A DNA stretch of 64,000 nucleotides from assembly GCA_937872465.1 (NCBI GenBank), contig CALMSR010000051.1, positions 124,001-188,000 of the forward strand, written 5' to 3'. Positions within the stretch are counted from its first letter, which is position 1; each line of letters starts with the position of its first letter. Under the pieces are notes generated by a model that saw only the letters and a list, made by a program, of their open reading frames with translations, had not been told where the DNA came from and made no database searches. Shown one piece after another: positions 44,051 to 54,361 of this stretch. Source of the DNA: an uncultured Paracoccaceae bacterium (GTDB lineage Bacteria > Pseudomonadota > Alphaproteobacteria > Rhodobacterales > Rhodobacteraceae). The translations under genes were made by a program, and so were the position numbers.

Positions 44051-47000
44051 TCAGGCGCTCGCCGCCAGCAGGCTCGCGTTGCCGCCCGCGGCCGTGGTGT
44101 CGATGCAGAGATGCCGCTCGGCGGCATAGCGCTCCGGGGCGACCGGCGCGGTTTCGAGCGGCACGATCGCACCCGGTCGCGCGGCCAGCGCCCGGCGCAG
44201 CGCGCGCAGCCAATCCGCCGGACCGCGTGCGGCCACGAGCGCGAGATCCGGCAATCCGGTCAGCGCCTCCGGCGCCACATGGCCGTCGAGGGCGGCCAGC
44301 GGCAGGCCGGACTTCAGGAGCGGCCTGAGCGCCTCGACGGCGCCGGGCGCCACGACCAGCACCGGATTGCCGAGCGCCAGCGCCTGCAGCGCCTGGGCGA
44401 GCGCCGCCGCGCCATCGGCCCCGAGGCAGAGCACGCGGCCCCGGGGATGCAGGCCGAGCCGGTTGCTCTCGCCGGTCGGCCCCGGCAGATCCATCGGTGC
44501 CGCGGGCAGCCCCGCCGCCGCGCTCAGGGCGGGATGGTCCGCGCCGAGGGCGGCGCGCAGGGCCGCGATCCGGTCGCCCTTGGCCGCCCATGCTCCGGCA
44601 TCGAGCGTGCCGAAGACCTTCGTCAGCGTCGTCGCGGGGACCTCCGCGCCGCCGGGCGCCGCCGGCTCGGGCGCCTCGGCCGGGCGCTGCAGCCGCGCGA
44701 GATAGAAGGGCCCCCCGGCCTTGGGGCCGGTGCCCGACATCCCCTCGCCGCCGAAGGGCTGCGAGCCGACGATGGCGCCGATCTGGTTGCGGTTGACATA
44801 GGTGTTGCCCATATGCAGCCGCGCCGTCACGCGCTCGACCCGGTCGTCGATGCGGCTGTGCAGCCCGCAGGTCAGCCCGAAGCCGCGCCCGTTGATGGCG
44901 TCCACCACCCGGTCGAGCTCGGCCGCCCGGAAGCTGGCGAGATGCAGCACCGGGCCGAAGACCTCGCGCTCCACCGCGCCGATGCCGTCGACCGCGATGA
45001 TCGTCGGCGGCACGAAGCGCCCCGTCTGCGGCACTTCGAGCGTCTTGAGCACCTTCTTCGCATTCGCGGCGAGATAATCCCTGATGCCCGCCTCCGCCTC
45101 GGAATCGATCACCGGCCCGACATCGGTCGCGATGTCCCAGGGATCGCCGATCGCAAGCACCTCCATCGCCCCCGAGAGCATCTCCAGCACGCGGGCGCGG
45201 GCCTCGTCCTGGACGTAGAGCACCCGCAGCGCCGAGCAACGCTGTCCGGCCGACTGGAAGGCCGAGGCGAGCACGTCGCGCACCACCTGCTCGGTCAGCG
45301 CGGTGGAATCGACGATCATCGCGTTGAGCCCGCCGGTCTCGGCGATCAGCACCGCGTCGGGTGCGGCATGCTCGGCCAGGGCGCGGTGGATGATCTGCGC
45401 CACCTCGGTCGAGCCGGTGAAGACGACCCCGGCGATGTCCGGCGATGTCGTGAGCGGCCCGCCCACGGTCGGCCCGTCGCCGGGCAGGATCTGCAGCGCC
45501 GCGGCGGGAACGCCGGCCGCCTGCAGCAGTTCCACCGCCCGCAGCGCGATCAGCGGCGTCTGCTCGGCGGGCTTGGCGATCACGGCATTGCCGGCGCCGA
45601 GGCAGGCGGCGACCTGGCCGGTGAAGATCGCGAGCGGGAAGTTCCAGGGCGAGATGCAGACCATCACCCCCCGCGGGCTGCCGGTGGCGGCCTCGGCCGC
45701 ATCGGCGTAGTAGCGCAGGAAATCCACCGCCTCGCGGATCTCGGCCGTCGCGTCGAGCAGCGTCTTGCCCGCCTCGCGGGTGGCGAGCGACGTCAGCTCC
45801 GCCGCGTTCTCCTCGTAGAGATCGGCGGCCCGGCGCAGCACCGCCGCGCGGTCCCGGGCCGGGGTGGCCGACCAGACCGCGAAGCCCTCCTGCGCCGCCG
45901 CCAGCGCTGCCGCGACCTCGGCGGGTCCGGCCTCGCGCACATAGCCCACGATGTCGTCGGGGCGGGCCGGGTTGCGCACCGGCTCGCCCTCGCTGCCCCA
46001 GACATGGCCCCGCCAATCCTCCCGCGCCGCGATCAGCGGGATGATCGAGGCCGGCTCGTTGACGTTCCAGCCCATGGCGTTCCGCCGCGGCGCGAAGACC
46101 GCCTCGGGCGGCGCGATGATCGGATTGGGGATGGAGGAGAGCGCCTCGACCTCGGCGACCGGATCGGCGGCGATCTCTTCCGCCGGAAGCGACTTGTCGA
46201 CGATCTGGTTCACGAAGGACGAATTCGCGCCGTTCTCCAGGAGCCGCCGCACCAGATAGGCGAGCAGGTCGCGATGCGCCCCCACCGGCGCGTAGATGCG
46301 GCAGCGCGTCCTCTCGGTCTCGTGCACGATGCCGTGCAGCGCCTCGCCCATGCCGTGCAGCCGCTGGAACTCGAAGCTGTCGCGATCGCCCGCCATGGCC
46401 AGCACCGCCGCCACGGTATGGGCGTTGTGCGTGGCGAATTGCGGATAGATCCGGTCGCGCTTGTCGAGCAGCCGGCGCGCATTGGCCATGTAGCTGACGT
46501 CGGTGGAGGGCTTGCGGGTGAAGACCGGAAAGCCCGGCAGCCCGCGCTCCTGGGCGATCTTGACCTCCGCGTCCCAATAGGCGCCCTTGACCAGCCGGAC
46601 CATGATCCTGCGATCGTGCCGCGCCGCGAGGTCGTAGAGCCAGTCGATCACCGCGCCCGCGCGCCGGCCGTAGGCCTGGATCACCACCCCGAACCCGTCC
46701 CAGCCCTTCAGCGCCGGATCGGGCAGCATGGCCTCGATCACGTCGAGCGAGAGATCGAGCCGGTCCGCCTCCTCGGCGTCGATGTTGAAGCCGATGCCGG
46801 CCTTCGCCGCGGCGCGCGCGAGCTCCAGCGCCCGCGGCACCAGCACCCGCATCACCTCCTCGCGATGGGTCCATTCATAGCGCGGATGCAGCGCCGAGAG
46901 CTTCACCGAGATGCCGGGGCTCGAGCGCACGTCGCCCTTCGCCCCCTTGGCGATGGCGGCGATCGCGGCGGAATAGGCCCTGGCATAGCGGATCGCGTCC

Positions 47001-47629
47001 GCATCGGTGCGGGCCGCCTCGCCGAGCATGTCGTAGGAATAGGTATAGCCCTTGGCCTCCATCCCGGCGGCGCGATCCATGGCCGCGCCGATGGTCTCGC
47101 CGAGCACGAAGGAGCGCCCCATCAGCTTCATCGCCTGGCCCACGGCGGTCCGCACCACCGGCTCGCCCAGCCGGCGCACCATGGCGCGCAGGGCCTTGGC
47201 CGGCCGCGAGGGATCGTCGTCGAGCACGCGGCCGGTCAGCATCAGCCCCCAGGTGGCGGCATTCACGAGGCTCGAGGTGGAATGCCCCAGATGCGCGCCC
47301 CAGTTCGACGGCTCGATCTTGTCGGCGATCAGCTCGTCGATCGTCTCGGCGTCCGGCACACGCAGGAGCGCCTCGGCGAGGCACATGAGCCCGACGCCCT
47401 CGTCCGTCGAAAGCCCGTATTCGGCGAGGAAGGCCTCCATGACCGTGGGCGACGAGCGCTTGCGCACCTGGACCACCAGCTCGGCGGCGCTGCGCACGAT
47501 CGCCTGGCGCGCCGCCGCGTCGAGGCGGATCCGCTCGATCAGCCCGCGCACCAGCGCGGTCTCGTCGGCATAGGTCAGGGCGCGGATCGTCGCGCGCGCG
47601 TCGGGCGGGGTGGCGGTGAGCTTGTCCAT
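44051..47629 (-). CDS. putA: Bifunctional proline dehydrogenase / glutamate-semialdehyde dehydrogenase PutA
   Basis: The product is 1192 residues. The N-terminal part lacks the ribbon-helix-helix DNA-binding domain of enteric PutA, so it is not expected to repress its own gene. The FAD-dependent proline dehydrogenase barrel spans about residues 75-500 (VRLVKGAYWDAEVK, FATHNAHTV). The aldehyde dehydrogenase domain follows, with ETGGLNAMIVDSTAL and the nucleophile Cys in SAGQRCSALRVLY. A C-terminal extension of about 200 residues (GRVLCLGADGAAAL...) marks the long type B PutA with a domain that covers the tunnel. It converts proline to glutamate at the membrane. Confidence 0.97.
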   Translation of the reverse strand: MDKLTATPPDARATIRALTYADETALVRGLIERIRLDAAARQAIVRSAAELVVQVRKRSSPTVMEAFLAEYGLSTDEGVGLMCLAEALLRVPDAETIDELIADKIEPSNWGAHLGHSTSSLVNAATWGLMLTGRVLDDDPSRPAKALRAMVRRLGEPVVRTAVGQAMKLMGRSFVLGETIGAAMDRAAGMEAKGYTYSYDMLGEAARTDADAIRYARAYSAAIAAIAKGAKGDVRSSPGISVKLSALHPRYEWTHREEVMRVLVPRALELARAAAKAGIGFNIDAEEADRLDLSLDVIEAMLPDPALKGWDGFGVVIQAYGRRAGAVIDWLYDLAARHDRRIMVRLVKGAYWDAEVKIAQERGLPGFPVFTRKPSTDVSYMANARRLLDKRDRIYPQFATHNAHTVAAVLAMAGDRDSFEFQRLHGMGEALHGIVHETERTRCRIYAPVGAHRDLLAYLVRRLLENGANSSFVNQIVDKSLPAEEIAADPVAEVEALSSIPNPIIAPPEAVFAPRRNAMGWNVNEPASIIPLIAAREDWRGHVWGSEGEPVRNPARPDDIVGYVREAGPAEVAAALAAAQEGFAVWSATPARDRAAVLRRAADLYEENAAELTSLATREAGKTLLDATAEIREAVDFLRYYADAAEAATGSPRGVMVCISPWNFPLAIFTGQVAACLGAGNAVIAKPAEQTPLIALRAVELLQAAGVPAAALQILPGDGPTVGGPLTTSPDIAGVVFTGSTEVAQIIHRALAEHAAPDAVLIAETGGLNAMIVDSTALTEQVVRDVLASAFQSAGQRCSALRVLYVQDEARARVLEMLSGAMEVLAIGDPWDIATDVGPVIDSEAEAGIRDYLAANAKKVLKTLEVPQTGRFVPPTIIAVDGIGAVEREVFGPVLHLASFRAAELDRVVDAINGRGFGLTCGLHSRIDDRVERVTARLHMGNTYVNRNQIGAIVGSQPFGGEGMSGTGPKAGGPFYLARLQRPAEAPEPAAPGGAEVPATTLTKVFGTLDAGAWAAKGDRIAALRAALGADHPALSAAAGLPAAPMDLPGPTGESNRLGLHPRGRVLCLGADGAAALAQALQALALGNPVLVVAPGAVEALRPLLKSGLPLAALDGHVAPEALTGLPDLALVAARGPADWLRALRRALAARPGAIVPLETAPVAPERYAAERHLCIDTTAAGGNASLLAASA

Positions 47630-47697
47630 GGCGCAATCCTAACTATGGGTCGACGGAATGCGCCGCTTGGCCGGCAGGTCGCCGCGATCGGCGCGGT

Positions 47698-47712
47698 GTT
47701 GCTCGACGCAAC
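47698..47712. promoter_or_regulatory. Inverted repeat in the putA / ABC transporter divergent gap
   Basis: GTTGC-TCGAC-GCAAC is a perfect inverted repeat of 5-base arms centred about 75 bases upstream of the putA start. Lrp/AsnC-type regulators (PutR in Rhodobacter) control putA and bind such short inverted repeats, so it is a candidate site. No putR gene is adjacent. This is weak evidence on its own. Confidence 0.3.
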
Positions 47713-47755
47713 ATCGCATTACATGGCAAGAGGCGCCGGGGAGATCCACCAAGAA

Positions 47756-48408
<653 letters not shown>

Positions 48409-48412
<4 letters not shown>

Positions 48413-50838
48413 GGGCCTGGACGACGCTCCGGGCGCTTATGGGCCATTGGCGGCGCCATCCGGTGGAATGCCTCACCCTGCTCGCCGGGCTCGCGGTCGC
48501 CACCGCGCTCTGGAGCGGCGTGCAGGCGCTCAATGCCGAGGCCCGCGCCAGCTACGCCCGCTCCGCCGCGCTGCTCGGCACCGGCTCGCTGGCGAGCGTG
48601 GTCGCCGAGGACGGCGGCCGCTTCGCCCGCGAGGATTTCGTCGCGCTGCGGCTCCTCGGCTGGCCGGTGACGCCCCTGCTCGACGGCAGGCTCACCCGGG
48701 ACGGCGAGAGCCTGCGCATCATCGGCGTCGATCCGATCACCCTGCCCGCTTCGGCTTCGGCGCTCCGGATCGGCGAAGGCGACGAGCGGCTGACCGACTT
48801 CCTGCTGCCGCCCCATCTCGCGCTCGCCGCACCCGAGACGCTCGCAAGGCTCGGCGCGCCGGCCGACCTGCCGCCGCTCGCCGCCTCCGAGACGCTGCCG
48901 CCCGACACCCTCGTGGTGGACATCGGCGTGGCCGAGCGGCTGCTCGACGCCGAAGGCCGGGTCTCGCGCCTGCTCCTGCCGCCCGAGCGCGCCGGCGAGC
49001 CGCTGCCCGCACCCCTGGCCGCGCGCCTGCGCATCCAGCCCGAGGATGCCGAAAGCGATCTCGACCGGCTCACCGCGAGCTTCCATCTCAACCTCGCCGC
49101 CTTCGGCTTCCTCGCCTTCGTCGTCGGCCTCTTCATCGTCTATTCCGCCATTGGCCTCGCCTTCGAGCAGCGCAAGCCGATGATCCGCACCCTGCGCGCC
49201 TGCGGCGTCTCGGCGCGGTTGCTGACCGGCGCCATGCTCGCCGAAACGATCGGCTTCGCGCTCCTCGGCGGCGCGCTCGGGATCGTCGCGGGCTACGGGA
49301 TCGCGGCCGCGCTGCTTCCGGACGTGGCGGCCTCGCTCGAAGGGCTCTACGGCGCCACCCTGCCCGGCCGGCTCAGCCTCGATCCTGCCTGGTGGCTCGC
49401 CGGCATGGCGCTCTGCCTGGCCGGCGCGCTGGCGGCGGCGGGCGGCAGCCTCTGGCGCGCCGCACGCCTGCCGGTGCTGGCGCCGGCGCAGCCGCAGGCC
49501 TGGCTCGCGGACCAGCGCCGGGGGATGCGGCGCCAGCTGGTCGCGGCGGCGCTGCTCGCCGCCGGATCGCTGGCGGCGCTGGCGCTCGGATCCGGGCTCG
49601 CCGCCGGCTTCGCGGTCCTGGGCGGGCTCCTCGTCTCGGCCGCCCTGGCGCTGCCCGCGCTGCTCGCCTCAGTCCTCGCCTTCGGCCATCGCCGCGCGCG
49701 CCGCCCGGTGGCGGAATGGGCCTGGGCCGACGGCCGCCAGCAGCTTTCCGGCCTCTCGCTGGCCTTGATGGCGCTCCTGCTCGCGCTGGCGGTCAATCTC
49801 GGGGTCGGCACCATGGTCGAGAGCTTCCGGCGGACCTTCGACGCCTATCTCGACCAGCGCCTGGTCTCGGAGCTCTACGTCACCGGCCGCGACGGTGCCG
49901 AGGCCCGCGACATCGCCGCCTGGGCCGCGGCGCGGCCGGAGGTCGCGGCCGTGCTGCCGATCTGGCGCGCCGAATCGCGCTTCCGCGACTGGCCGCTGGA
50001 GATCTACGCCTTCGCCGACCATGCCAGCTACCGCGACAACTGGCCGCTCGTCGCCGGCCTCCCCGACGCCTGGGATCGCGTCGCCGCCGGCGAGGCGGTG
50101 CTCGTCTCCGAGCAGATGGCCCGTCGCTTCGGCCTCGGGCCCGGCGACCGTCTGACCCTGCCGACGCCGGGCGGCGGCTGGGAGGTCGGTCTGGCGGCGG
50201 TCTATCGCGATTTCGGCAACCCCGAGGCCCAGGTCATGGTTTCCCGCGAGGCCTTCGCGCTGCACTGGCCCGAAGGCGACCACCGACGCATGGGCCTGCG
50301 TGCGGCGCCGGAGGCGGTCCCTGGACTGGCCGCGGCACTTGCCGCAAGCTTCGGACTCGGGGACGAGCAGATCGTCGATCAGCGCGCGCTCAAGGCCCTC
50401 TCGCTGCGCATCTTCGAGAAGACCTTCGCGATCACCATCGCGCTGAATGCGCTGACCCTCCTCGTCGCCGGCGTGGCACTGCTGACGAGCCTGCTCGCGC
50501 TCTCGGATCTCAGATTGCTCCAGCTCGCCCCGCTCTGGGCGCTCGGGCTGACCCGCGCGCAGCTCGCGCTGCTCGAAATGGGCAAGCTGCTGGGGCTCGC
50601 GGCGCTGACCGCCTGCGCCGCCCTGCCGCTCGGCCTCGCCGTCGCCTGGGTCCTGACCGCCGTCGTCAACGTGCGCGCCTTCGGCTGGCGCCTGCCGGTG
50701 GAATTCCTGCCGGGGCAATGGGGGAGGCTCTTCGTTCTGGCGCTCCTCTGCGCCTTCGTCGCCGCGCTCTGGCCCATCTGGCGGCTGCGGCGCGCCTCGC
50801 CGCTCACCTTGCTCCAGGGCTTCAGCAATGAGCGCTAA
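48409..50838 (+). CDS. FtsX-type ABC permease, fused double form (AttFG-like)
   Basis: The product is 809 residues. It has an N-terminal membrane helix, a periplasmic domain, then membrane groups near residues 225-350 and 365-465, a second periplasmic domain, and a final set at about 670-800 ending WPIWRLRRASPLTLLQGF. Two FtsX-like modules (LAFEQRKPMIRTLRACGVSARLLTGAML and SDLRLLQLAPLWALGLTRAQLALLEMGK) are present in one chain, so one protein may replace the two permeases AttF and AttG. The gene starts inside the ATPase stop and ends overlapping the start of the lipocalin-like gene by 11 bp. Confidence 0.9.
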
Positions 50839-51886
50839 GACCCTCGTTCTTTCGGCCTTCTTTCCAGTTGCCGCCCTTGCCCAGAGCTATGCCGGCCTCG
50901 GCGGCGAGGCGGGGGGGTTTCTCCCCGCCACCCCCCCCGCCGCGCTGGCATTCCCGCGCGACCACGGGCCGCATCCGGGCTTCCGCATCGAATGGTGGTA
51001 CCTGACCGCCAATCTGAGCGACGCCGACGGGACCGATTTCGGCATCCAGTGGACGCTCTTCCGCATCCCGCTCTCGCCCGCGCCCGAGGCGCCGGGATGG
51101 CAGTCCAACCAGATCTGGATGGGCCATGCCGCGCTCACCCATGCGGACGAGCACCGCTATGCGGAGACCTTCGCCCGTGGCGGAATCGGCACGGCGGGCG
51201 TTCAGCTTGCCCCCTTCCGCGCCTGGATCGACGACTGGCGCATGACCGCCCTGCGCGGCCCCGGCGATGCGCTCGCCGCGATCGCGCTGACCGCCGGCGG
51301 CGAGGGCTTCGCCTACGACCTCCAGGCCTCCGCGGACCTGCCGCCGGTGCCGCAGGGCGAGGAAGGCTACAGCCTGAAGGCGCCGGGCGGAGCGGCCTCC
51401 TATTACTACAGCCAGCCGTTCTATGCCGTGGAGGGCAGCCTCGAGCTCGATGGCCGCAGGATCCCGGTGACCGGACAGGCCTGGCTCGACCGCGAATGGT
51501 CGAGCCAGCCGCTCCGCCCCGACGATGCCGGCTGGGACTGGTTCTCGCTGCATCTCGCGACCGGCGAGAAGGTCATGGCCTACCGCTTCCGCAAGACCGA
51601 CGGCAGCGCCAACCTCGCCGGCACCTGGATCGACGCCGGGGGCCGGCCGAGCCCGCTCGGCGACGCCGAGATCGCCATCACCGAACGCGCCCGCAGCACC
51701 GTCGCCGGGCGCGCGGTCCCCACCGCCTGGCATGTCGAGATACCCTCCCGCGGCTTCGCGGTGGACACCGAACCCCTGAATCCGCAAAGCTGGATGGGGA
51801 CGACCTTCGCCTATTGGGAAGGGCCGATCCGCTTCGAGGGCAGCCACGACGGGCGGGGATACCTGGAAATGACGGGGTACGAATGA
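50828..51886 (+). CDS. Secreted lipocalin/carotenoid-hydratase-like protein (AttH-like)
   Basis: The product is 352 residues. A short signal peptide (LVLSAFFPVAALAQS) is followed by the AttH/CrtC beta-rich fold: PGFRIEWWYLTANL, the first of two lipocalin-like domains, FYAVEGSLELDGRRIPVTGQAWLDREWSSQPL, the central WDWFSLHL, and a second domain ending SHDGRGYLEMTGYE. Family members include the AttH component of AttEFGH and carotenoid 1,2-hydratases; the genes here match an exporter operon, not pigment synthesis. It overlaps the permease by 11 bp. Confidence 0.9.
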   Translation: MSAKTLVLSAFFPVAALAQSYAGLGGEAGGFLPATPPAALAFPRDHGPHPGFRIEWWYLTANLSDADGTDFGIQWTLFRIPLSPAPEAPGWQSNQIWMGHAALTHADEHRYAETFARGGIGTAGVQLAPFRAWIDDWRMTALRGPGDALAAIALTAGGEGFAYDLQASADLPPVPQGEEGYSLKAPGGAASYYYSQPFYAVEGSLELDGRRIPVTGQAWLDREWSSQPLRPDDAGWDWFSLHLATGEKVMAYRFRKTDGSANLAGTWIDAGGRPSPLGDAEIAITERARSTVAGRAVPTAWHVEIPSRGFAVDTEPLNPQSWMGTTFAYWEGPIRFEGSHDGRGYLEMTGYE

Positions 51887-52284
51887 TGGATGCCGACCTT
51901 GAGCCGAGCCTGAACGTGCTGGGCGGGCCGCTGAAGCCCTGCTCCTTCGATCCGATGACCGGCTTCTTTCGCGACGGCTGCTGCAACACCGGCCCCGAGG
52001 ATCGCGGCCGCCACACCGTCTGCGTCCGCCTGACTGCGGATTTCCTCGCCTTCAGCCGGGCGCGCGGCAACGACCTCTCGACGCCGCGGCCCGAATACGG
52101 CTTCCCCGGCCTGCGCCCCGGCGAGCGCTGGTGCCTCTGCGCCGAGCGCTGGATGGAGGCCTGGCGGGCCGGCAAGGCGCCGATGGTCGTGCTGGCCAGC
52201 ACGCATCAATCGATGCTGCGCCATGTCTCGCTCGAGATCCTGAGCGAGCACGCCGTGCCGGGCACCGCGCCGACCCGGCACTGA
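51883..52284 (+). CDS. DUF2237 family protein
   Basis: The product is 133 residues. It shows the DUF2237 pattern LNVLGGPLKPCSFDPMTGFFRDGCCNTGPEDRGRHTVCVRLTADFLAFSRARGNDLSTP. That region contains conserved Cys residues, and a later GERWCLCAERWMEAW adds two more. The protein is probably cytoplasmic and its role is unknown; conserved Cys suggest metal or redox activity. The start overlaps the stop of the AttH-like gene (ATGA), so it belongs to the same operon. Confidence 0.92.
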   Translation: MMDADLEPSLNVLGGPLKPCSFDPMTGFFRDGCCNTGPEDRGRHTVCVRLTADFLAFSRARGNDLSTPRPEYGFPGLRPGERWCLCAERWMEAWRAGKAPMVVLASTHQSMLRHVSLEILSEHAVPGTAPTRH

Positions 52285-52296
52285 GCCGTCGCGGGG

Positions 52297-53082
52297 TCAG
52301 AGCATCCAGGAGGCCGGCCGCCTCTCGAGGAACGCCGCGATGCCTTCCGCGGCCTCGGGCGTCTCCCAGGTCGCGACCAGCCGGTCGATCGAGGCCTCGA
52401 TGACGCTCGCGTCGATCCGCGGCCCCAGGGAGCGCGCCAGGCGCTTGGCCGCGGCGACCGCGGCGGGCGCGGCGGCGAGATAGGGCGCGACCTCGGCCTC
52501 CACCGCGGCATCGAGATCCGCCGCCGCCACGACCCGCGTCGCGAGATGGAGCCTGAGCGCCTCGCCGGCATCGAAGACCCCGCCCGAGAAGAACACCGAC
52601 CGCGCCGGCCCCTCGCCCATGCGCGCGATGACATAGGGCGCGATCGTCGCCGGGATCAGCCCCAGCCGCGTCTCCGTCAGCCCGAACCGCGCGCCCTCCG
52701 CCACCACCGTGGCGTCGCAGACCGCCATGAGCCCGACGCCCCCGCCATAGGCCGCCCCGTGCACGCGCCCGATCAGCGGCTTCTCGAGGGTGTTGAGGGC
52801 GGCGAGCATGTCCGCCAGCCGCCGCGCCTCGACCCGGCGCCCGGCGCCGTCCGCCGCGACCTGCGCCCGCATCCAGCCGAGATCGCCGCCGGCGCAGAAG
52901 CTCGCGCCGTTGCCGCCGAGCACCACGACGCGGATCGCGGCATCGGCATTGATCCTGCCGGCGGCGGCGGCGAGCGCGTCGCAGGTCTCGCCGGCGAGCA
53001 CGTTGTGCCGCTCGGGCCGGTCGAGCGTCAGCCGCGCGACCCCGCGCGCATCGGTCTCCAGAGTGAAATGCGGCCGGTTCAT
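52297..53082 (-). CDS. Enoyl-CoA hydratase-family protein, likely methylglutaconyl-CoA hydratase (LiuC-like)
   Basis: The product is 261 residues of the crotonase family. Oxyanion-hole blocks are GNGASFCAGGDLGWMR and GRVHGAAYGGGVGLMAVCD. The catalytic region RFGLTETRLGLIPATIAPYVIARMG matches methylglutaconyl-CoA hydratases. It hydrates 3-methylglutaconyl-CoA to HMG-CoA in leucine degradation. It is the last gene of the minus-strand leucine cluster, after the HMG-CoA lyase and a small ORF. I chose the ATG at 53082 (MNRPHF), since the upstream frame lacks similarity. Confidence 0.9.
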   Translation of the reverse strand: MNRPHFTLETDARGVARLTLDRPERHNVLAGETCDALAAAAGRINADAAIRVVVLGGNGASFCAGGDLGWMRAQVAADGAGRRVEARRLADMLAALNTLEKPLIGRVHGAAYGGGVGLMAVCDATVVAEGARFGLTETRLGLIPATIAPYVIARMGEGPARSVFFSGGVFDAGEALRLHLATRVVAAADLDAAVEAEVAPYLAAAPAAVAAAKRLARSLGPRIDASVIEASIDRLVATWETPEAAEGIAAFLERRPASWML

Positions 53083-53125
53083 CGCCGGGCCGGCCCGCCG
53101 GGACCGGCACGACCCCCTTTTCCGG

Positions 53126-53353
53126 TCAGGCGGAGCCCACGTGACGGCGCAGGACCGCGGCGACCCGCGGGTCGCGCACCAGCCGGTCCGCCCCCCAGAG
53201 GCGCAGCGCCTCCTTCGATGCAAGCGATTCGCCGGTCGCCTCGCGCAGGATCGCGCCGAGGCTCGGCCCTTCCATCGGCGCCATGCCACGGGCAATAAGG
53301 CGTTCGTTGATGCGGGCGTCGGTCGCCAGTACGACGAGAGCGCGGTCTTGCAT
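53126..53353 (-). CDS. Small protein of unknown function in the leucine cluster
   Basis: The product is 75 residues (starting MQDRALVVLATDAR). A strong GGGAGGA site lies 7 bases before the ATG. The protein is mostly helical by composition, has no signal peptide, and includes LGAILREATGESLASKEALRLWGADRLVRDPRVAAVL, which may be an acidic-basic helical hairpin. I recognise no family. It lies between the HMG-CoA lyase and the hydratase, 150 bp after the lyase, in a stretch with direct repeats, so it may have its own promoter. Confidence 0.6.
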   Translation of the reverse strand: MQDRALVVLATDARINERLIARGMAPMEGPSLGAILREATGESLASKEALRLWGADRLVRDPRVAAVLRRHVGSA

Positions 53354-53412
53354 CGTGCTTCCTCCCAGAAGTCGTCTCGTTGCTTGGGAAGCACAATAGC
53401 TCAACTCCCGGT

Positions 53413-53444
53413 AGTTTGAAAGCTTGACATTGACGAAGTTTGAA
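53413..53444. promoter_or_regulatory. Direct repeats upstream of the 75-residue gene
   Basis: AGTTTGAA occurs at 53413-53420 and again at 53437-53444, 24 bp apart, with a tandem TTGACATTGAC between them. The region is AT-rich against its GC-rich surroundings and lies 60-90 bases upstream of the gene start. It could be a regulator site or an internal promoter of the leucine cluster. Confidence 0.35.
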
Positions 53445-53503
53445 TCGACCTGTGCGAATCGAGGAAACCGGCCAAAATCCGCCCGCGCCCGCCCGCCGGG
53501 CGC

Positions 53504-54361
53504 TCATGTCGCGGCCCGGAACGACCGTGCGAAACCCGCGGTCTCCGCGAGCCTCTCCGGGTCGAGCCCGGTCTCGAACCCGAGCGCCGCCAGCCGGGCC
53601 GCCACCGCCTCGCTCGCCACGTTCCCCGGCGCTCCCGGCGCGAAGGGGCAGCCGCCCAAACCCCCGACCGAGGCGTCGAAGACCCGCAGGCCCCGCTCCA
53701 GCGCGACCTCGATATTGGCCATGGCCCGGCCGCCGGTATCGTGGAAATGGCCGGCCAGCCGCTCCGGCCCGACCACCCCGAGCACCGCATCGAGCATCGC
53801 GCCGATCCGCTGCGGCGTGCCGCGGCCGATGGTATCGCCCAGGCTGATCTCGTGGCAGCCGAGGGCGAGCAGGCTGCGCACCACCGCCACCACCGCCTCC
53901 GGCGCGATGCTTCCCTCGAAAGGACAATCGGTTATGCAGGAAACATAACCCCGCAGCGGAACGCGGTCGCGCCGCGCTGCCTCCGCGACCGGGGTGAAAC
54001 GCTCGAGGCTGCCCCCGATCGAGGCATTGACGTTGCGCTGGCTGAAGCTATCCGAGGCGGAGGTGAAGATCGCCACCTCGTCACAGCGTGCGGCATGCGC
54101 GGCGCCATAGCCCTGGAGATTCGGCACCAGCGCCGAATAGGCGATGCCCGGCCGGCGCTCGATCCCCGCCATCACCGCCGCGCCATCGGCCATCTGCGGC
54201 ACCCGGTCGGGGCTGACGAAGCTCGCCACCTCGATCCGCGAAAACCCGCAATCGCTCAACCGATTGATCAGCTCGATCTTGGAATCCGTCGGAATCGGCC
54301 GCGTCTCGTTCTGCAGCCCGTCCCGAGGGCCGACTTCATAGATCGTTACGCGATCAATCAT
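53504..54361 (-). CDS. Hydroxymethylglutaryl-CoA lyase
   Basis: The product is 285 residues of the HMGL-like TIM-barrel family. The N-terminus EVGPRDGLQNE holds the metal and substrate Asp and Arg. VASFVSP, GLGGCPFAPGAPGNVASE with the catalytic Cys, and GHFHDTGGRAMAN with metal His residues complete the site. It cleaves HMG-CoA to acetoacetate and acetyl-CoA, the last step of leucine degradation. It overlaps the end of the biotin carboxylase subunit gene by 8 bp, indicating coupled translation. Confidence 0.96.
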   Translation of the reverse strand: MIDRVTIYEVGPRDGLQNETRPIPTDSKIELINRLSDCGFSRIEVASFVSPDRVPQMADGAAVMAGIERRPGIAYSALVPNLQGYGAAHAARCDEVAIFTSASDSFSQRNVNASIGGSLERFTPVAEAARRDRVPLRGYVSCITDCPFEGSIAPEAVVAVVRSLLALGCHEISLGDTIGRGTPQRIGAMLDAVLGVVGPERLAGHFHDTGGRAMANIEVALERGLRVFDASVGGLGGCPFAPGAPGNVASEAVAARLAALGFETGLDPERLAETAGFARSFRAAT

